Shown: piece after piece, positions 28,103-36,132 of the stretch
How positions within the stretch are numbered: the stretch's first letter is position 1
How the letters are laid out: every line of letters starts with the position of its first letter
Assembly: GCF_000308275.2 (NCBI RefSeq)
Contig: NZ_HG529490.1
Location: 1,001,329 to 1,065,328, forward strand
Origin: Levyella massiliensis
GTDB taxonomy: Bacteria > Bacillota > Clostridia > Tissierellales > Peptoniphilaceae
Direction of reading: 5' to 3'
Length of the DNA stretch: 64,000 bases
Notes under the pieces: model-generated
What the model saw: only the letters and a program-made list of their open reading frames with translations
Told to the model about the DNA's origin: nothing
Databases searched by the model: none
Program-made: the position numbers and the translations under genes

Positions 28103-29251
28103 ATGCAAGAGCCGGAAAATCAACAGCCATCGTCTGAAACGAATGCCTCTCACGCGGAAGAGGAGAAGCAACCCATTCATAGGCACGCAGCGGAGCGTGC
28201 ACAGCATCGTCGCCAAAAAAGAGAGCGACGCATGATCGGGTGGATTCTCATCCTATTATTGTTTTGTACCGTGGCGTTTTTCTTGTTAACATCACTTGTG
28301 AAACATTTCATGCCCAAAAAAGGGACGGTAACGCCGCCAGCTTCTTCCATGGTGACTACACAGAGTTCTGTGCAAGAGAGCCATGCCAAAGAAGCCGTCT
28401 CTAACGACTCCGCACCATCCGAAAGTAAGGAAGCATCGGAGGAGAGTGAAGAAAGCATTGCTAAGGCGGGTACGGGTATTTTTGCCGGAACGGCACAGCC
28501 GAAAGCCAACACCGGCGACGCTGTCCAAGATGCGAAAGGGAAAGGCAATAACCACAATACCGCTGCCAATGTGTATGCCTACAACACCACGGATGTGAAA
28601 GAAGCCATGTATCATGGCAAAAAGATTTTTGATCATCGCCTGGCGTTTTTGACCTTTGATGATGGTGTGGATTCCAACTCAACGCCATTGCTACTGGATA
28701 CGTTAAAGGAACTGGGCGTACCGGCTACGTTCTTTATGGTCGGAAAGTCGTTCACACCTAACCATAAGGCTTTGCTGGAGCGAACCATGGCAGAAGGGCA
28801 TGCGCTGGCGCTACATTCGTTCGATCACATCTATGAAAAGCTCTATCCCGGTCGCCATGGCAATGCCAAGGAAATTTTTGGGCAATATAAAAAATGTATG
28901 GATGCCCTGCACGAGCTTTTGGGTGACTCTGTCAATCCTAAAGTCTGGCGCTATCCGGGTGGCCATATGTCGTGGAAGGATCTGGACGAAGGGGACAATT
29001 TGTTGGCAAAGGAAGGCGTGCAATGGATTGATTGGAACTGCCTAAATGGCGATGCAGAAGGCAGAAAATCGCCAACTTCTACGCAGGCACAAGTTTCCCG
29101 CATTATTGAGTCTTGGGGAGAATATGGCAAGCCACAAGTCATCACCATTCTGATGCATGACACGGGCGCTAAGACGCTGACGCGAAATTCGGTGCCGGCC
29201 ATCGTGAAAGCACTCCGTGCGGAAGGATTCTCTTTCGGCGTGCTGGAATAG
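28103..29251 (+). CDS. Membrane-anchored polysaccharide deacetylase (NodB/CE4)
   Basis: 382 residues: a charged cytoplasmic N-terminus (about 1-45), one membrane anchor (about 45-65), a Ser/Thr/Ala-rich extracytoplasmic linker, and a NodB domain from about 175. CE4 motifs: FLTFDDG (metal and base Asp), HSFDH (metal His pair), WRYPGGHMSW and a late ILMHDT. It probably deacetylates peptidoglycan (GlcNAc or MurNAc), which can confer lysozyme resistance. ATG at 28103 follows AGAAAGGA. A strong terminator follows. Confidence 0.88.
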   Translation: MQEPENQQPSSETNASHAEEEKQPIHRHAAERAQHRRQKRERRMIGWILILLLFCTVAFFLLTSLVKHFMPKKGTVTPPASSMVTTQSSVQESHAKEAVSNDSAPSESKEASEESEESIAKAGTGIFAGTAQPKANTGDAVQDAKGKGNNHNTAANVYAYNTTDVKEAMYHGKKIFDHRLAFLTFDDGVDSNSTPLLLDTLKELGVPATFFMVGKSFTPNHKALLERTMAEGHALALHSFDHIYEKLYPGRHGNAKEIFGQYKKCMDALHELLGDSVNPKVWRYPGGHMSWKDLDEGDNLLAKEGVQWIDWNCLNGDAEGRKSPTSTQAQVSRIIESWGEYGKPQVITILMHDTGAKTLTRNSVPAIVKALRAEGFSFGVLE

Positions 29252-29271
29252 GTAAAGTAATAAAAAAGCGG

Positions 29272-29300
29272 AAGGCGGCCTTTCAGGCCGCCTTTTTTTT
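29272..29300 (+). terminator. Terminator after the deacetylase gene
   Basis: AAGGCGGCCT, 3-nt loop, AGGCCGCCTT and eight Ts. It belongs to a set of near-identical GGCGGCC hairpins used in this window (also near 39055 and 42770). Confidence 0.85.
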
Positions 29301-29378
29301 GCTGTCCGCGATATCGCTATCCGATTTAGAAAAGGTTTTTCTATTTTCTCCATGCTTTTTTAACGCTTGAATTCGTTA

Positions 29379-29523
29379 TATAATGAAGTCGAAGGATTAG
29401 ATCCCGGCAAACGTACATCTTTCGCCATGGGAGAAAGGGGTGCCTTTAATTTTTCGGGCAGGAAAGGAGGAATTTCGTTTTTCCCCGTAGCCTTCGGAAC
29501 ATTTCAGGAGAGAGGAGGATAGT
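29379..29523 (+). promoter_or_regulatory. -10 box and long 5' leader of the cstA-like gene
   Basis: TATAAT at 29379-29384 without a good -35, followed by a leader of about 135 nt rich in purine blocks and ending in AGAGGAGGAT. Short complementary segments are present but I see no known riboswitch consensus and no terminator. The length suggests post-transcriptional control. Confidence 0.35.
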
Positions 29524-30981
29524 ATGGTCAGTTTTATTATTTGTTTCTTGTTACTGGTCGGAGCTTTCTTTACATATGGTAAAGTCACCGAGAACACATT
29601 TGCTCCCGATGATCGTGAAACGCCGGCTATTCGTCTCAACGATGGTGTGGATTACGTCGTTCTGCCGCAATGGAAATTATTCCTCGTTCAATTGTTGAAT
29701 ATTGCAGGGCTAGGCCCGATCTTCGGCGCACTGCAAGGCGCTCTCTGGGGACCCATTGTATTCTTATGGATCACCTTTGGTACGATCTTTGCCGGCGGTG
29801 TGCACGACTTTTTCTCCGGCATGATGTCGGCGCGTCATGATGGTGCGTCCATTACAGAAGTCTGCGGTATCTATCTTGGCCCTGTGATGCGTAATATCAT
29901 GCGTATCTTCAGCGTCGTCCTGCTCGTAATGACCGGCACCGTATTTGCTGTCGGTCCCGCCGGTTTGATCGTTAAATTGTTGCAAGAAGGCGGCATCACC
30001 GGGGTGATTGCCAGCACCGAATTCTGGCTTTGGCTCATCTTAGCGTATTATTTCATTGCTACCTTTATGTCTATCGATAAGATTATCGGTCGTATTTACC
30101 CGATCTTCGGCATCTGTCTGATTGTAATGGCCATCGGTGTCATCATCGGTATCTATACGAATCCGAATTTCACCATTCCTGAAATTTGGGATCACTTTAC
30201 CAATATGCATCCGAAGGCAACGCCGGTATGGAGCGTTATGTTCATCACCGTTGCCTGCGGCGCGATTTCCGGTTTCCATTCCACGCAATCGCCGTTGATG
30301 GCGCGTTGCATGAAATCCGAACATCAGGGCCGTTTCGTCTTCTACGGCGCCATGGTTACTGAAGGTATCATCGCTCTGATTTGGGCTGCTGCCGGTTGCT
30401 CGCTGTATCAGGTTACCGGCGGACTCAGCACGGGTCTGGCTAAAATCCTGACGAACGGTCAATCCGCCGCCATCTATGACGTCTGCATTAAGACCATGGG
30501 CAAAGTAGGCGTATCCCTTGCGATGATCGGTGTAATTGTTTGCCCGATCACTTCCGGCGATACTTCCTTCCGTAGCGCTCGTTTAGTCTTGGCCGACTGG
30601 TTCAAGATGGATCAGGTCAACATGAAGAATCGTCTGTATCTCTGCGTTCCTCTGCTGGGCGTTGGTGCTATTGTTGCCCATCTGGACTACATCGTCGTTT
30701 GGCGTTACTTCAGCTGGACCAACCAGACATTGGCTATGATCGTGTTGTGGACCGCAGCCATGTATCTCTTTAAGCATCAGAAGAATTATTGGCTCTGCGC
30801 GGTTCCAGCCACCTTTATGAGTGCCGTTTCCATGACCTATTTCTTCTATGCCAAAGAATGCTTGAATTTAGGTACTGGCATCGCGTATCCTGTCGGTATC
30901 GTCCTTGCCGCCTGCTTCTTGGGCTTGTTCCTCTATGCAACTAAGAAGGCAACGCCCGATACACCGAATGTCGCGGCATAA
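29524..30981 (+). CDS. CstA-family transporter (carbon starvation protein A-like)
   Basis: 485 residues with many membrane segments. CstA-family signatures are GPIFGALQGALWGP near residue 63, GGVHDFFSGMMSARHDG near 95, ISGFHSTQSPLMARC near 250 and GDTSFRSARL near 345. Shorter than E. coli CstA (about 700), but this size is common in Firmicutes. Family members import peptides or pyruvate under starvation; the substrate here is unknown. It is a stand-alone gene bounded by terminators at 29300 and 31025, with a long leader. Confidence 0.9.
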   Translation: MVSFIICFLLLVGAFFTYGKVTENTFAPDDRETPAIRLNDGVDYVVLPQWKLFLVQLLNIAGLGPIFGALQGALWGPIVFLWITFGTIFAGGVHDFFSGMMSARHDGASITEVCGIYLGPVMRNIMRIFSVVLLVMTGTVFAVGPAGLIVKLLQEGGITGVIASTEFWLWLILAYYFIATFMSIDKIIGRIYPIFGICLIVMAIGVIIGIYTNPNFTIPEIWDHFTNMHPKATPVWSVMFITVACGAISGFHSTQSPLMARCMKSEHQGRFVFYGAMVTEGIIALIWAAAGCSLYQVTGGLSTGLAKILTNGQSAAIYDVCIKTMGKVGVSLAMIGVIVCPITSGDTSFRSARLVLADWFKMDQVNMKNRLYLCVPLLGVGAIVAHLDYIVVWRYFSWTNQTLAMIVLWTAAMYLFKHQKNYWLCAVPATFMSAVSMTYFFYAKECLNLGTGIAYPVGIVLAACFLGLFLYATKKATPDTPNVAA

Positions 30982-30998
30982 TAAAGAGTCAAAAAAGG

Positions 30999-31031
30999 CG
31001 GGGTCGGGTCTGAAACCGACCCCGTTTTTTT
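30999..31031 (+). terminator. Terminator after the cstA-like gene
   Basis: CGGGGTCGG (30999-31007) pairs with CCGACCCCG (31016-31024), followed by seven Ts. Confidence 0.85.
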
Positions 31032-31046
31032 AACAAAGGAGGCACT

Positions 31047-32054
31047 ATGCTTTTTGAACCCAAAGCATTAAGCACGACAACGCTCCCTAAAGAGGAGCTT
31101 GAAAACGATCTGCGAAACGCGAAACGCTTCGGTCCCTGTGCTATCGGTGATAAGGCCCTCTACTTGGGGCGCTATCTGCGCGATCGCAGTCTCTACGTTC
31201 CTGTTTCCTCCGTGCATCGTGCTTTCAAACGCGTAGCCATGAGCCGCGGCGGCTTCAATCGCAAAGGTCTCTTTGCCACACTCCCCTATCTTGTGGTGCT
31301 CTTCGACGATGGCAAGGAACGCTCCTGCCTGTTCAAAAAAGAGGAGGATGTGGATCTTTTCCTTCTCGAAATGAAACAGCGCCATCCGGCTATTAAGCGC
31401 CACAGTAAAGAAGCGGAAAAGCTATTAAAAGAGAGACGCTATCGCCTCGAAGAAAAGAAACGAAAATTGGAACAGGTGAAAGGCCTGGCCGTCATCCACA
31501 CATTGGATGAAAGCATTGCATTGCTGGAAAAGACACCGCGCCTCTCGATTGAACTAAGCGCCGCCGCCAAGCAGAAACGCATGCACGATATGAGTAACCC
31601 TGCCTATAAATGGGTGGCGCTGGCCATCACCATCATGGGGGTGCTCGCCGCACTCTATGGCGCCTATCAATTCTTGCATGGTGCAAGCTTCAGTATTTTC
31701 TTCATGCTCTTCGGCTTCGGGGCCATCTTTCTCTTTTCGGGCGCCCACGTGCTCCCGACTTCCGAGAATAACCGCACCGCCATTCTGCGCCGTTTCACGA
31801 ATAGCATCGATGCCATGGAAAAGGCACTCGCCGATACGCCCGATTTCCCGGTTCCCGCGCGCTATGCGCATCCGACCGTTTTGCAATGGATGGAACAGAT
31901 CATTGCCGATCAGCGTGCTGACACCGCCGCTGAAGCGCTGGAACAGCTGAAAAAGGATCTTAAAGCCTTAAACGCTGACGTGGAAGTTGATCCGGAAGAA
32001 TTTGAAGATATTATCACCATAAAACCGCTTTTCTTGGTGCATCATTACGAATGA
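31047..32054 (+). CDS. Unrecognised membrane protein with a PH-like N-terminal region and coiled coil
   Basis: 335 residues. I do not recognise the family. The first 110 residues look like a small beta-rich domain (RDRSLYVPVSSVHRAFKRVAMSR, then KGLFATLPYLVVLFDDGK), reminiscent of PH-like domains. A strongly charged Lys/Glu/Arg helix follows (about 118-150, probable coiled coil), then two adjacent hydrophobic helices (about 190-240), then a soluble helical C-terminus. AAAGGAGG precedes the ATG. It lies between a terminator and the phased repeat array; an inner-membrane scaffold or stress function is only a guess. Confidence 0.7.
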   Translation: MLFEPKALSTTTLPKEELENDLRNAKRFGPCAIGDKALYLGRYLRDRSLYVPVSSVHRAFKRVAMSRGGFNRKGLFATLPYLVVLFDDGKERSCLFKKEEDVDLFLLEMKQRHPAIKRHSKEAEKLLKERRYRLEEKKRKLEQVKGLAVIHTLDESIALLEKTPRLSIELSAAAKQKRMHDMSNPAYKWVALAITIMGVLAALYGAYQFLHGASFSIFFMLFGFGAIFLFSGAHVLPTSENNRTAILRRFTNSIDAMEKALADTPDFPVPARYAHPTVLQWMEQIIADQRADTAAEALEQLKKDLKALNADVEVDPEEFEDIITIKPLFLVHHYE

Positions 32055-32118
32055 GAAGGGACTACCCCAAAAAACAGGATTTTTACGCAACACGAAGAAC
32101 AAACGTAAAGATAGTGAG

Positions 32119-32157
32119 AAAAGCACGGTAGCGAGTAACGCGTAATACCGTGCTTTT
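32119..32157. terminator. Hairpin/terminator whose arms match the repeat phase
   Basis: AAAAGCACGGTA pairs perfectly with TACCGTGCTTTT around a 15-nt loop; with T-runs on both strands it can terminate in both directions. Its arms CACGGTA and TACCGTG are variants of the TACWGTA heptamer, and their spacings (15 and 22) are each one less than in the array beside it. Confidence 0.7.
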
Positions 32158-32174
32158 TAAATGTAGCAATGCAA

Positions 32175-32323
32175 CACGGTAGGCTTTTTCCCTGGAATAC
32201 AGTACAAAATTGGCATACTCGTAAAAGTACTGTACTTATTTCGCTCGAAATACAGTACTTTATTAAAATCCAGCAATTTACACTGTAGTTTTTTCTCCCT
32301 AATTACAGTGCAAAACTAATATT
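32175..32323. repeat. Left part of a 53-bp phased inverted-repeat array
   Basis: Heptamers at 32175 (CACGGTA), 32198 (TACAGTA), 32228 (TACTGTA), 32251 (TACAGTA), 32281 (CACTGTA) and 32304 (TACAGTG) alternate with spacers of exactly 16 and 23 bp. Spacer sequences vary here; heptamers and distances do not. It is AT-rich against a ~50% GC background. The last 23-bp spacer is cut by the IS element, and the ATT at its end is the target duplication. Confidence 0.85.
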
Positions 32324-32395
32324 TGACATGTCCCCCAAAAAGTAGAGCCTTACAGAACAAAAAGATACAATGAAGAAAGGCGTAAGGAGGATGAC

Positions 32396-32722
32396 ATGAC
32401 ACGACGTAGATACACGAAATCTTTTCGAAAACGCGTAGTGGAAGAGGCATTAAAACCGGAATTCGAAGGCAAAGAATTTCTTGTTGCAGAGAAATACCAT
32501 ATCCAAACCTCAACGCTTTTGCGCTGGATGGACTTGTTTAACAACTATGGGGAGATGGGCTTAGCAGATAACATCCAACAGTTTCGTAAGAAAGAGAGCA
32601 CGTTCACCCGTAGGCAGAAGCAGAGGGAAGCTGCGAAGGACAAAGAAATCGCGGAACTCAAAGAGGAAATTGCCATCTTAAAAAAAGCCGCGGCCTTTCT
32701 AGCCAAGATACCCCGAGACTAA
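32396..32722 (+). CDS. IS3-family transposase OrfA (helix-turn-helix)
   Basis: 108 residues. An N-terminal HTH (RRRYTKSFRKRVVEEAL, then LVAEKYHIQTSTLLRW) binds the IS ends, and a C-terminal leucine-zipper-like helix (AKDKEIAELKEEIAIL) mediates dimerisation. Near its end, TTAAAAAAAGCC (seven As, about 32679-32690) is a typical slippery site. Shifting back one base enters an open frame that continues into orfB, giving an OrfAB transposase. Confidence 0.92.
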   Translation: MTRRRYTKSFRKRVVEEALKPEFEGKEFLVAEKYHIQTSTLLRWMDLFNNYGEMGLADNIQQFRKKESTFTRRQKQREAAKDKEIAELKEEIAILKKAAAFLAKIPRD

Positions 32723-32733
32723 AATTTGCATTC

Positions 32734-33588
32734 ATGTATCGCTTTCGTCATGAACATGCAATTGCTAGAATGGCCAAAGTTATTGAAGTCTCTGAAAGTG
32801 GCTATTACAAGTGGAAAAACGCACAGAAAGCGCAGACACTGCGTCAAATTGAAAACATGCAGCTCTCAAAAGAGATCGGAAAAATTTACGATCAGAGTAA
32901 AGCTGTTTATGGGATACGAAAGGTCACGGCGGAGTTGAATTCCCAACGACAGAAGGTAGGAAAGTCGCCGGTGAATCACAAGCGTGTGGAACGCATCATG
33001 CGGGAAAATCACTGGCATTCCAGAGTGCGACCAAAATTCCTCGTCACCACCGATTCCTCGAAAACAAGGAAGCCCGCCGACAATCTCCTTCAAAGAGACT
33101 TTGTGGCCAAAGCGCCAGGAGAGAAGTTCATCAGCGATACCACCTATGTCCCAACGCCACAAGGAACGCTCTATGTTGCTGTGATTTTAGACCTTTATGG
33201 ACGATACCCCCTAGGCTTAGCCATGAGTACCAAGAACAACAAACAGCTGGTGATGGATTGCCTAGACGATGCGCTAGCAAGGCATACCTTAAAGCCTGGA
33301 TGCATTGGCCATTCCGATCGTGGATCGACCTATGCTTCGGAAGACTACCAAAAGCTTCTCAGAAAGAACTATATTCGCTGTAGCATGAGTAGGAAAGGAG
33401 ACTGTTGGGACAATGCAGCAATGGAAAGCTTTTTTGGTAAGATGAAAACCGAGTGGCTCTACCAGATGCCACAAACCATTCGAGAAGCAAGAAAACGGGT
33501 CTACGAATATGTATGGGCCTTTTATGCGAAAGAAAGAAGGCATGCGACAAACGGATACCAAACCCCTTTTGAGGTTTATTACGGATGA
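32734..33588 (+). CDS. IS3-family transposase OrfB (DDE integrase domain)
   Basis: 284 residues from the internal ATG; the frame is open upstream to the slippery A7, so most active protein would be the frameshifted OrfAB. The rve/DDE core shows ISDTTYV (first Asp), HSDRGSTYAS (second Asp) and ESFFGKMKTEW (catalytic Glu). The HTH_21-like region lies near residue 60-100. No disruption is seen. Confidence 0.93.
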   Translation: MYRFRHEHAIARMAKVIEVSESGYYKWKNAQKAQTLRQIENMQLSKEIGKIYDQSKAVYGIRKVTAELNSQRQKVGKSPVNHKRVERIMRENHWHSRVRPKFLVTTDSSKTRKPADNLLQRDFVAKAPGEKFISDTTYVPTPQGTLYVAVILDLYGRYPLGLAMSTKNNKQLVMDCLDDALARHTLKPGCIGHSDRGSTYASEDYQKLLRKNYIRCSMSRKGDCWDNAAMESFFGKMKTEWLYQMPQTIREARKRVYEYVWAFYAKERRHATNGYQTPFEVYYG

Positions 33589-33633
33589 GGTAGAAATGGG
33601 AAATCTACACTCTACCATTTGGGGGACAGTTCA

Positions 33634-33899
33634 ATTTCGACAAAAACACTGTATCTTGCCGCATTTTTTTACAGTACAAATCTCGCAAATTCAAAAAAAC
33701 ACTGTATTTCACCGCATTTTTCTACAGTACAAATCTCGCAAGTTCCGAAAAGTACTGTATTTCACCCCATTTTTCTACAGTACAAATCGTGTAAATTCCA
33801 AAAAGTACTGTATTCCACTGTATTCCACAGTATTTTGCCGAATTTCTACAGTACAAATCTCGCAAATTCCGAAAAGCACTGTAGCGCCCCTCCCTTAAG
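33634..33899. repeat. Right part of the 53-bp phased inverted-repeat array
   Basis: Heptamers at 33647, 33670, 33700, 33723, 33753, 33776, 33806, 33847 and 33877 alternate CACTGTA/TACTGTA with TACAGTA. Spacers are 16 and 23 bp, with one 16-bp spacer enlarged to 34 by an internal duplication. Here the spacers are also conserved (TTTCACC-C-CATTTTTC type and AAATCTCGCAAATTCC type), making a near-perfect 53-bp tandem repeat. After 33883 the pattern ends in GC-rich sequence. Confidence 0.9.
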
Positions 33900-33974
33900 C
33901 GGTTGCACTGCTTTTCATGCCCACACTTGCGTTTGCCTTGCCATTTTTTATAAAACTGTCTACAATAGTCTGAC

Positions 33975-34030
33975 AGTGTTTCTTGGCACCCACTTTAAAA
34001 ATCAAGATGGTGTCTTTCCGACACCTTTTA
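33975..34030 (+). promoter_or_regulatory. Probable preQ1 class I riboswitch with terminator, upstream of queT
   Basis: P1 is AGTG (33975-33978) with CACT (33991-33994). The loop holds TTTC, CTTG and ACC, and an A-rich tail follows (33995-34002). CAAG (34003-34006) pairs with loop CTTG (33982-33985), giving the H-type pseudoknot of preQ1-I aptamers. Next is a terminator GGTGTC/GACACC with TTTT (34009-34029). It resembles the Bacillus aptamer in layout, with changed bases in P1. The gene downstream encodes a queuosine-precursor transporter, a known target. Confidence 0.6.
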
Positions 34031-34067
34031 TGTTGCCACGAACACTCCAATTTCTAAGGAGGTTCTC

Positions 34068-34628
34068 ATGAACAAATCATTATCGTTAAAGTCTCTTTTT
34101 TCTACGAAAACACTAGCAAGACAAGGCGTCATCGCTGCCGTCTATGTGATCTTCACATTGTCGGGATTCGGCGTCAGCTACGGTCCCGTACAATTTCGCT
34201 ATTCGGAAGTCATGAACTGGCTGGCGTTTCTGGATCCTAAAAATGTGATCGGTCTGACCATCGGCTGTCTGATTTCCAATATCTGGAGCCCGTTTGGTGC
34301 CATCGATATGGTGGTTGGCACGCTGGGCACATTGTTGGCGACGGCATGCATGGCCAAAGTATCTTCCAAATGGGTGGCCGGACTGTTCCCATCGCTATTT
34401 TCCTTCTTATACAGTGGCGAAGCACTCTTCCTGGGAGAAATTACAACGGATCTTTTCCCAATCGTTACCGGACAAATCATGTTGTCCGAATTCATCATTA
34501 CCTATATTATCGGCCTGCCGGTGATGTATTTCCTCACGCGTAACAAAGCGGTACACAATACTTTGCTGGATGCAAGCACCCTCCCCACGAAGGAAAGCCT
34601 GACAGGAAAAAAGGAATTCCTGTTTTAA
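34068..34628 (+). CDS. queT: QueT-family queuosine-precursor transporter
   Basis: 186 residues with about five membrane segments, the S (substrate-binding) component type of ECF transporters that import preQ1 or related precursors. Family features: ARQGVIAAVYVIFTL, GPVQFRYSEVMNWLAFL near residue 45, and IGLTIGCLISNIWSPFG near 65 leading to DMVVGTLGTLLA. AAGGAGG lies 5 bp before the ATG. Regulation by the preQ1-like riboswitch just upstream fits the function. The energising ECF A/A'/T genes are not in the window. Confidence 0.88.
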   Translation: MNKSLSLKSLFSTKTLARQGVIAAVYVIFTLSGFGVSYGPVQFRYSEVMNWLAFLDPKNVIGLTIGCLISNIWSPFGAIDMVVGTLGTLLATACMAKVSSKWVAGLFPSLFSFLYSGEALFLGEITTDLFPIVTGQIMLSEFIITYIIGLPVMYFLTRNKAVHNTLLDASTLPTKESLTGKKEFLF

Positions 34629-34710
34629 GGAATTCCTCTTCAAATCATAATTGGGGATCGGAAAATCATATCTCAGCGGAAGGTGTCCTTTTTGGGGCGA
34701 TCTTCCCTCT

Positions 34711-36132
34711 CTAACGAGGCTCTACCACAAAAGTCGGAGCAGTGTAATAGTCACGCAATCCAGAAATGATGTGGGTTTGGCCGATGCGCACATAGCAACC
34801 GCTGAACGCTTCGTCAAAGAGAAAACAACCTAACACATGACCAAAGGGCTCCACCATAAAGGGAGAATCTGCCATCTTCGAGCGATCTTCCCGGGACAGG
34901 AGCTCTTTTATTGCGCCCTGAAGCGGATGTGACGTGCGACATTTGGCATCGCTCTTTAACACCAAAAACGGTGTGGGCGATACGTCCACGTAATCCTGAT
35001 AGATGTACTGATCCAGCGGCAGCGCCTGAATCTGTTCTTTCCATGCCGCGTGGCTATGATCCCGCCCCACAAGAATGCCTTGGGAAGCATACGAATTGTA
35101 AGGCTTTAATATATAGCGATCTTTATTTTGCAATACTTCCTCCACGTCCTGTGACGTGGCAAGTTCCTTCGTGAAGGGCACGTGTTCCTGAATAAAGGCC
35201 CATTCCTCCGGCGTTACAATCGCCTTTGTTTGTGGATCGTGCATCATGGAGAAAGTCGTCTTCGCATGCATGACTTGCGAACGGAACGAACCAAAGGACA
35301 GGAATACACCGTCGCGATACGCTGCTTCAAAATCACGTGCTTCCTCACGAACGCCGGCAAAATCCGAAGTCACCATACGGCGATAGACGAGATCCACCGG
35401 AGCTTCCTTGCCGGTTTCTGCATCGCTGCCCCAGAGCTTACCATCGCGATAATGCATCCGGCGCACATCGCAAATCATGGCTTCCACGCCGGCTGCCGCA
35501 AAGCGATCGCGATACACCTGAAACTCTATGCCGGTTCCTTTATCCAATAAATCGACGATGGCGACGGATCGAGCCTCGCGACCCCGAATGCTGCGATAGC
35601 GTGCTAAAAATTTTGCCACTAAGCTATCGAACAGTTCAAAGCGGGAAATCTTCCATTGATCACGCATATCTTGAAAAATCAGACTGTCTTCCAGCAAATT
35701 CCCCAGCACGCGATCTTCGTTCATGGCGGAAGAACCGTCCGTGTTGAGTTCGCAGAAGCGATACTCGCCATTGCCATTGTAAAAAATATCGTAGCGACCC
35801 ACGGGCACGGGAATGTCATAGCCCGGATCAAGCAAAATCAGTTCTTCTATGGTCGGGTCAAAATGAAAGCCCCGGCGATAGGCCGGATTTTTAACGTAGG
35901 CATCGGTCATTTTACGTCCGATGGAAACCATAGTTTCTATCATCGTGCGAAACACGGCAACATCTGCCGGTGTCAGGAAGAATCCCTGATAGATCATGGG
36001 CACAATGGTCCCGTGATAGAGGCGGCGTTCTTCCCGACTGGAAGAAATGCGATGATCGGCATCGCCGGCATAGCGCATGGGATCCGTCAACACCCGATGA
36101 ATATATTCTTTTGTAAACTCAGGATAAAACAT
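34711..36132 (-). CDS. Glutathionylspermidine-synthase-like ATP-grasp ligase
   Basis: 473 residues. The C-terminal half resembles the preATP-grasp/ATP-grasp domain of glutathionylspermidine synthase: YRFCELNTDGSSAMNEDR near residue 135, VDLVYRRMVTSD near 255, ILKPYNSYASQGILVG near 370 (nucleotide-binding loop) and a final MVEPFGHVLGCFLFDE. Such enzymes form amide bonds using ATP. The first 14 bp overlap the glutamate-cysteine ligase-like gene, so the two are translated together. The pair would make a gamma-glutamyl peptide or extend one; the actual product is unknown. A partial spermidine-conjugating role cannot be excluded. Confidence 0.75.
   Translation of the reverse strand: MFYPEFTKEYIHRVLTDPMRYAGDADHRISSSREERRLYHGTIVPMIYQGFFLTPADVAVFRTMIETMVSIGRKMTDAYVKNPAYRRGFHFDPTIEELILLDPGYDIPVPVGRYDIFYNGNGEYRFCELNTDGSSAMNEDRVLGNLLEDSLIFQDMRDQWKISRFELFDSLVAKFLARYRSIRGREARSVAIVDLLDKGTGIEFQVYRDRFAAAGVEAMICDVRRMHYRDGKLWGSDAETGKEAPVDLVYRRMVTSDFAGVREEARDFEAAYRDGVFLSFGSFRSQVMHAKTTFSMMHDPQTKAIVTPEEWAFIQEHVPFTKELATSQDVEEVLQNKDRYILKPYNSYASQGILVGRDHSHAAWKEQIQALPLDQYIYQDYVDVSPTPFLVLKSDAKCRTSHPLQGAIKELLSREDRSKMADSPFMVEPFGHVLGCFLFDEAFSGCYVRIGQTHIISGLRDYYTAPTFVVEPR

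Larger units (their letters stand above)
32324..33633 (+). mobile_element. IS3-family insertion sequence
   Basis: 1310 bp. The terminal inverted repeats start TGACATGTCCCCC on the left (32324) and, read inward from the right end (33633), TGAACTGTCCCCC. Both ends are flanked by ATT (32321-32323 and 33634-33636), a 3-bp target duplication. It contains orfA and orfB in -1 relation. Both frames are intact, so it is probably active or recent. It split the phased repeat array. Confidence 0.93.

Noticed and set aside
29395-29450. c-di-GMP riboswitch in the cstA leader (GGCAAAC motif)
   Set aside because: The GGCAAAC is present, but the tetraloop, receptor and ACGCAAAGCC segment of the aptamer are missing.
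33634-33899. CRISPR array
   Set aside because: The repeats are regularly spaced and partly palindromic, but the presumed spacers on the right are nearly identical to each other and only 16 or 23 bp long. No cas gene is in the window.
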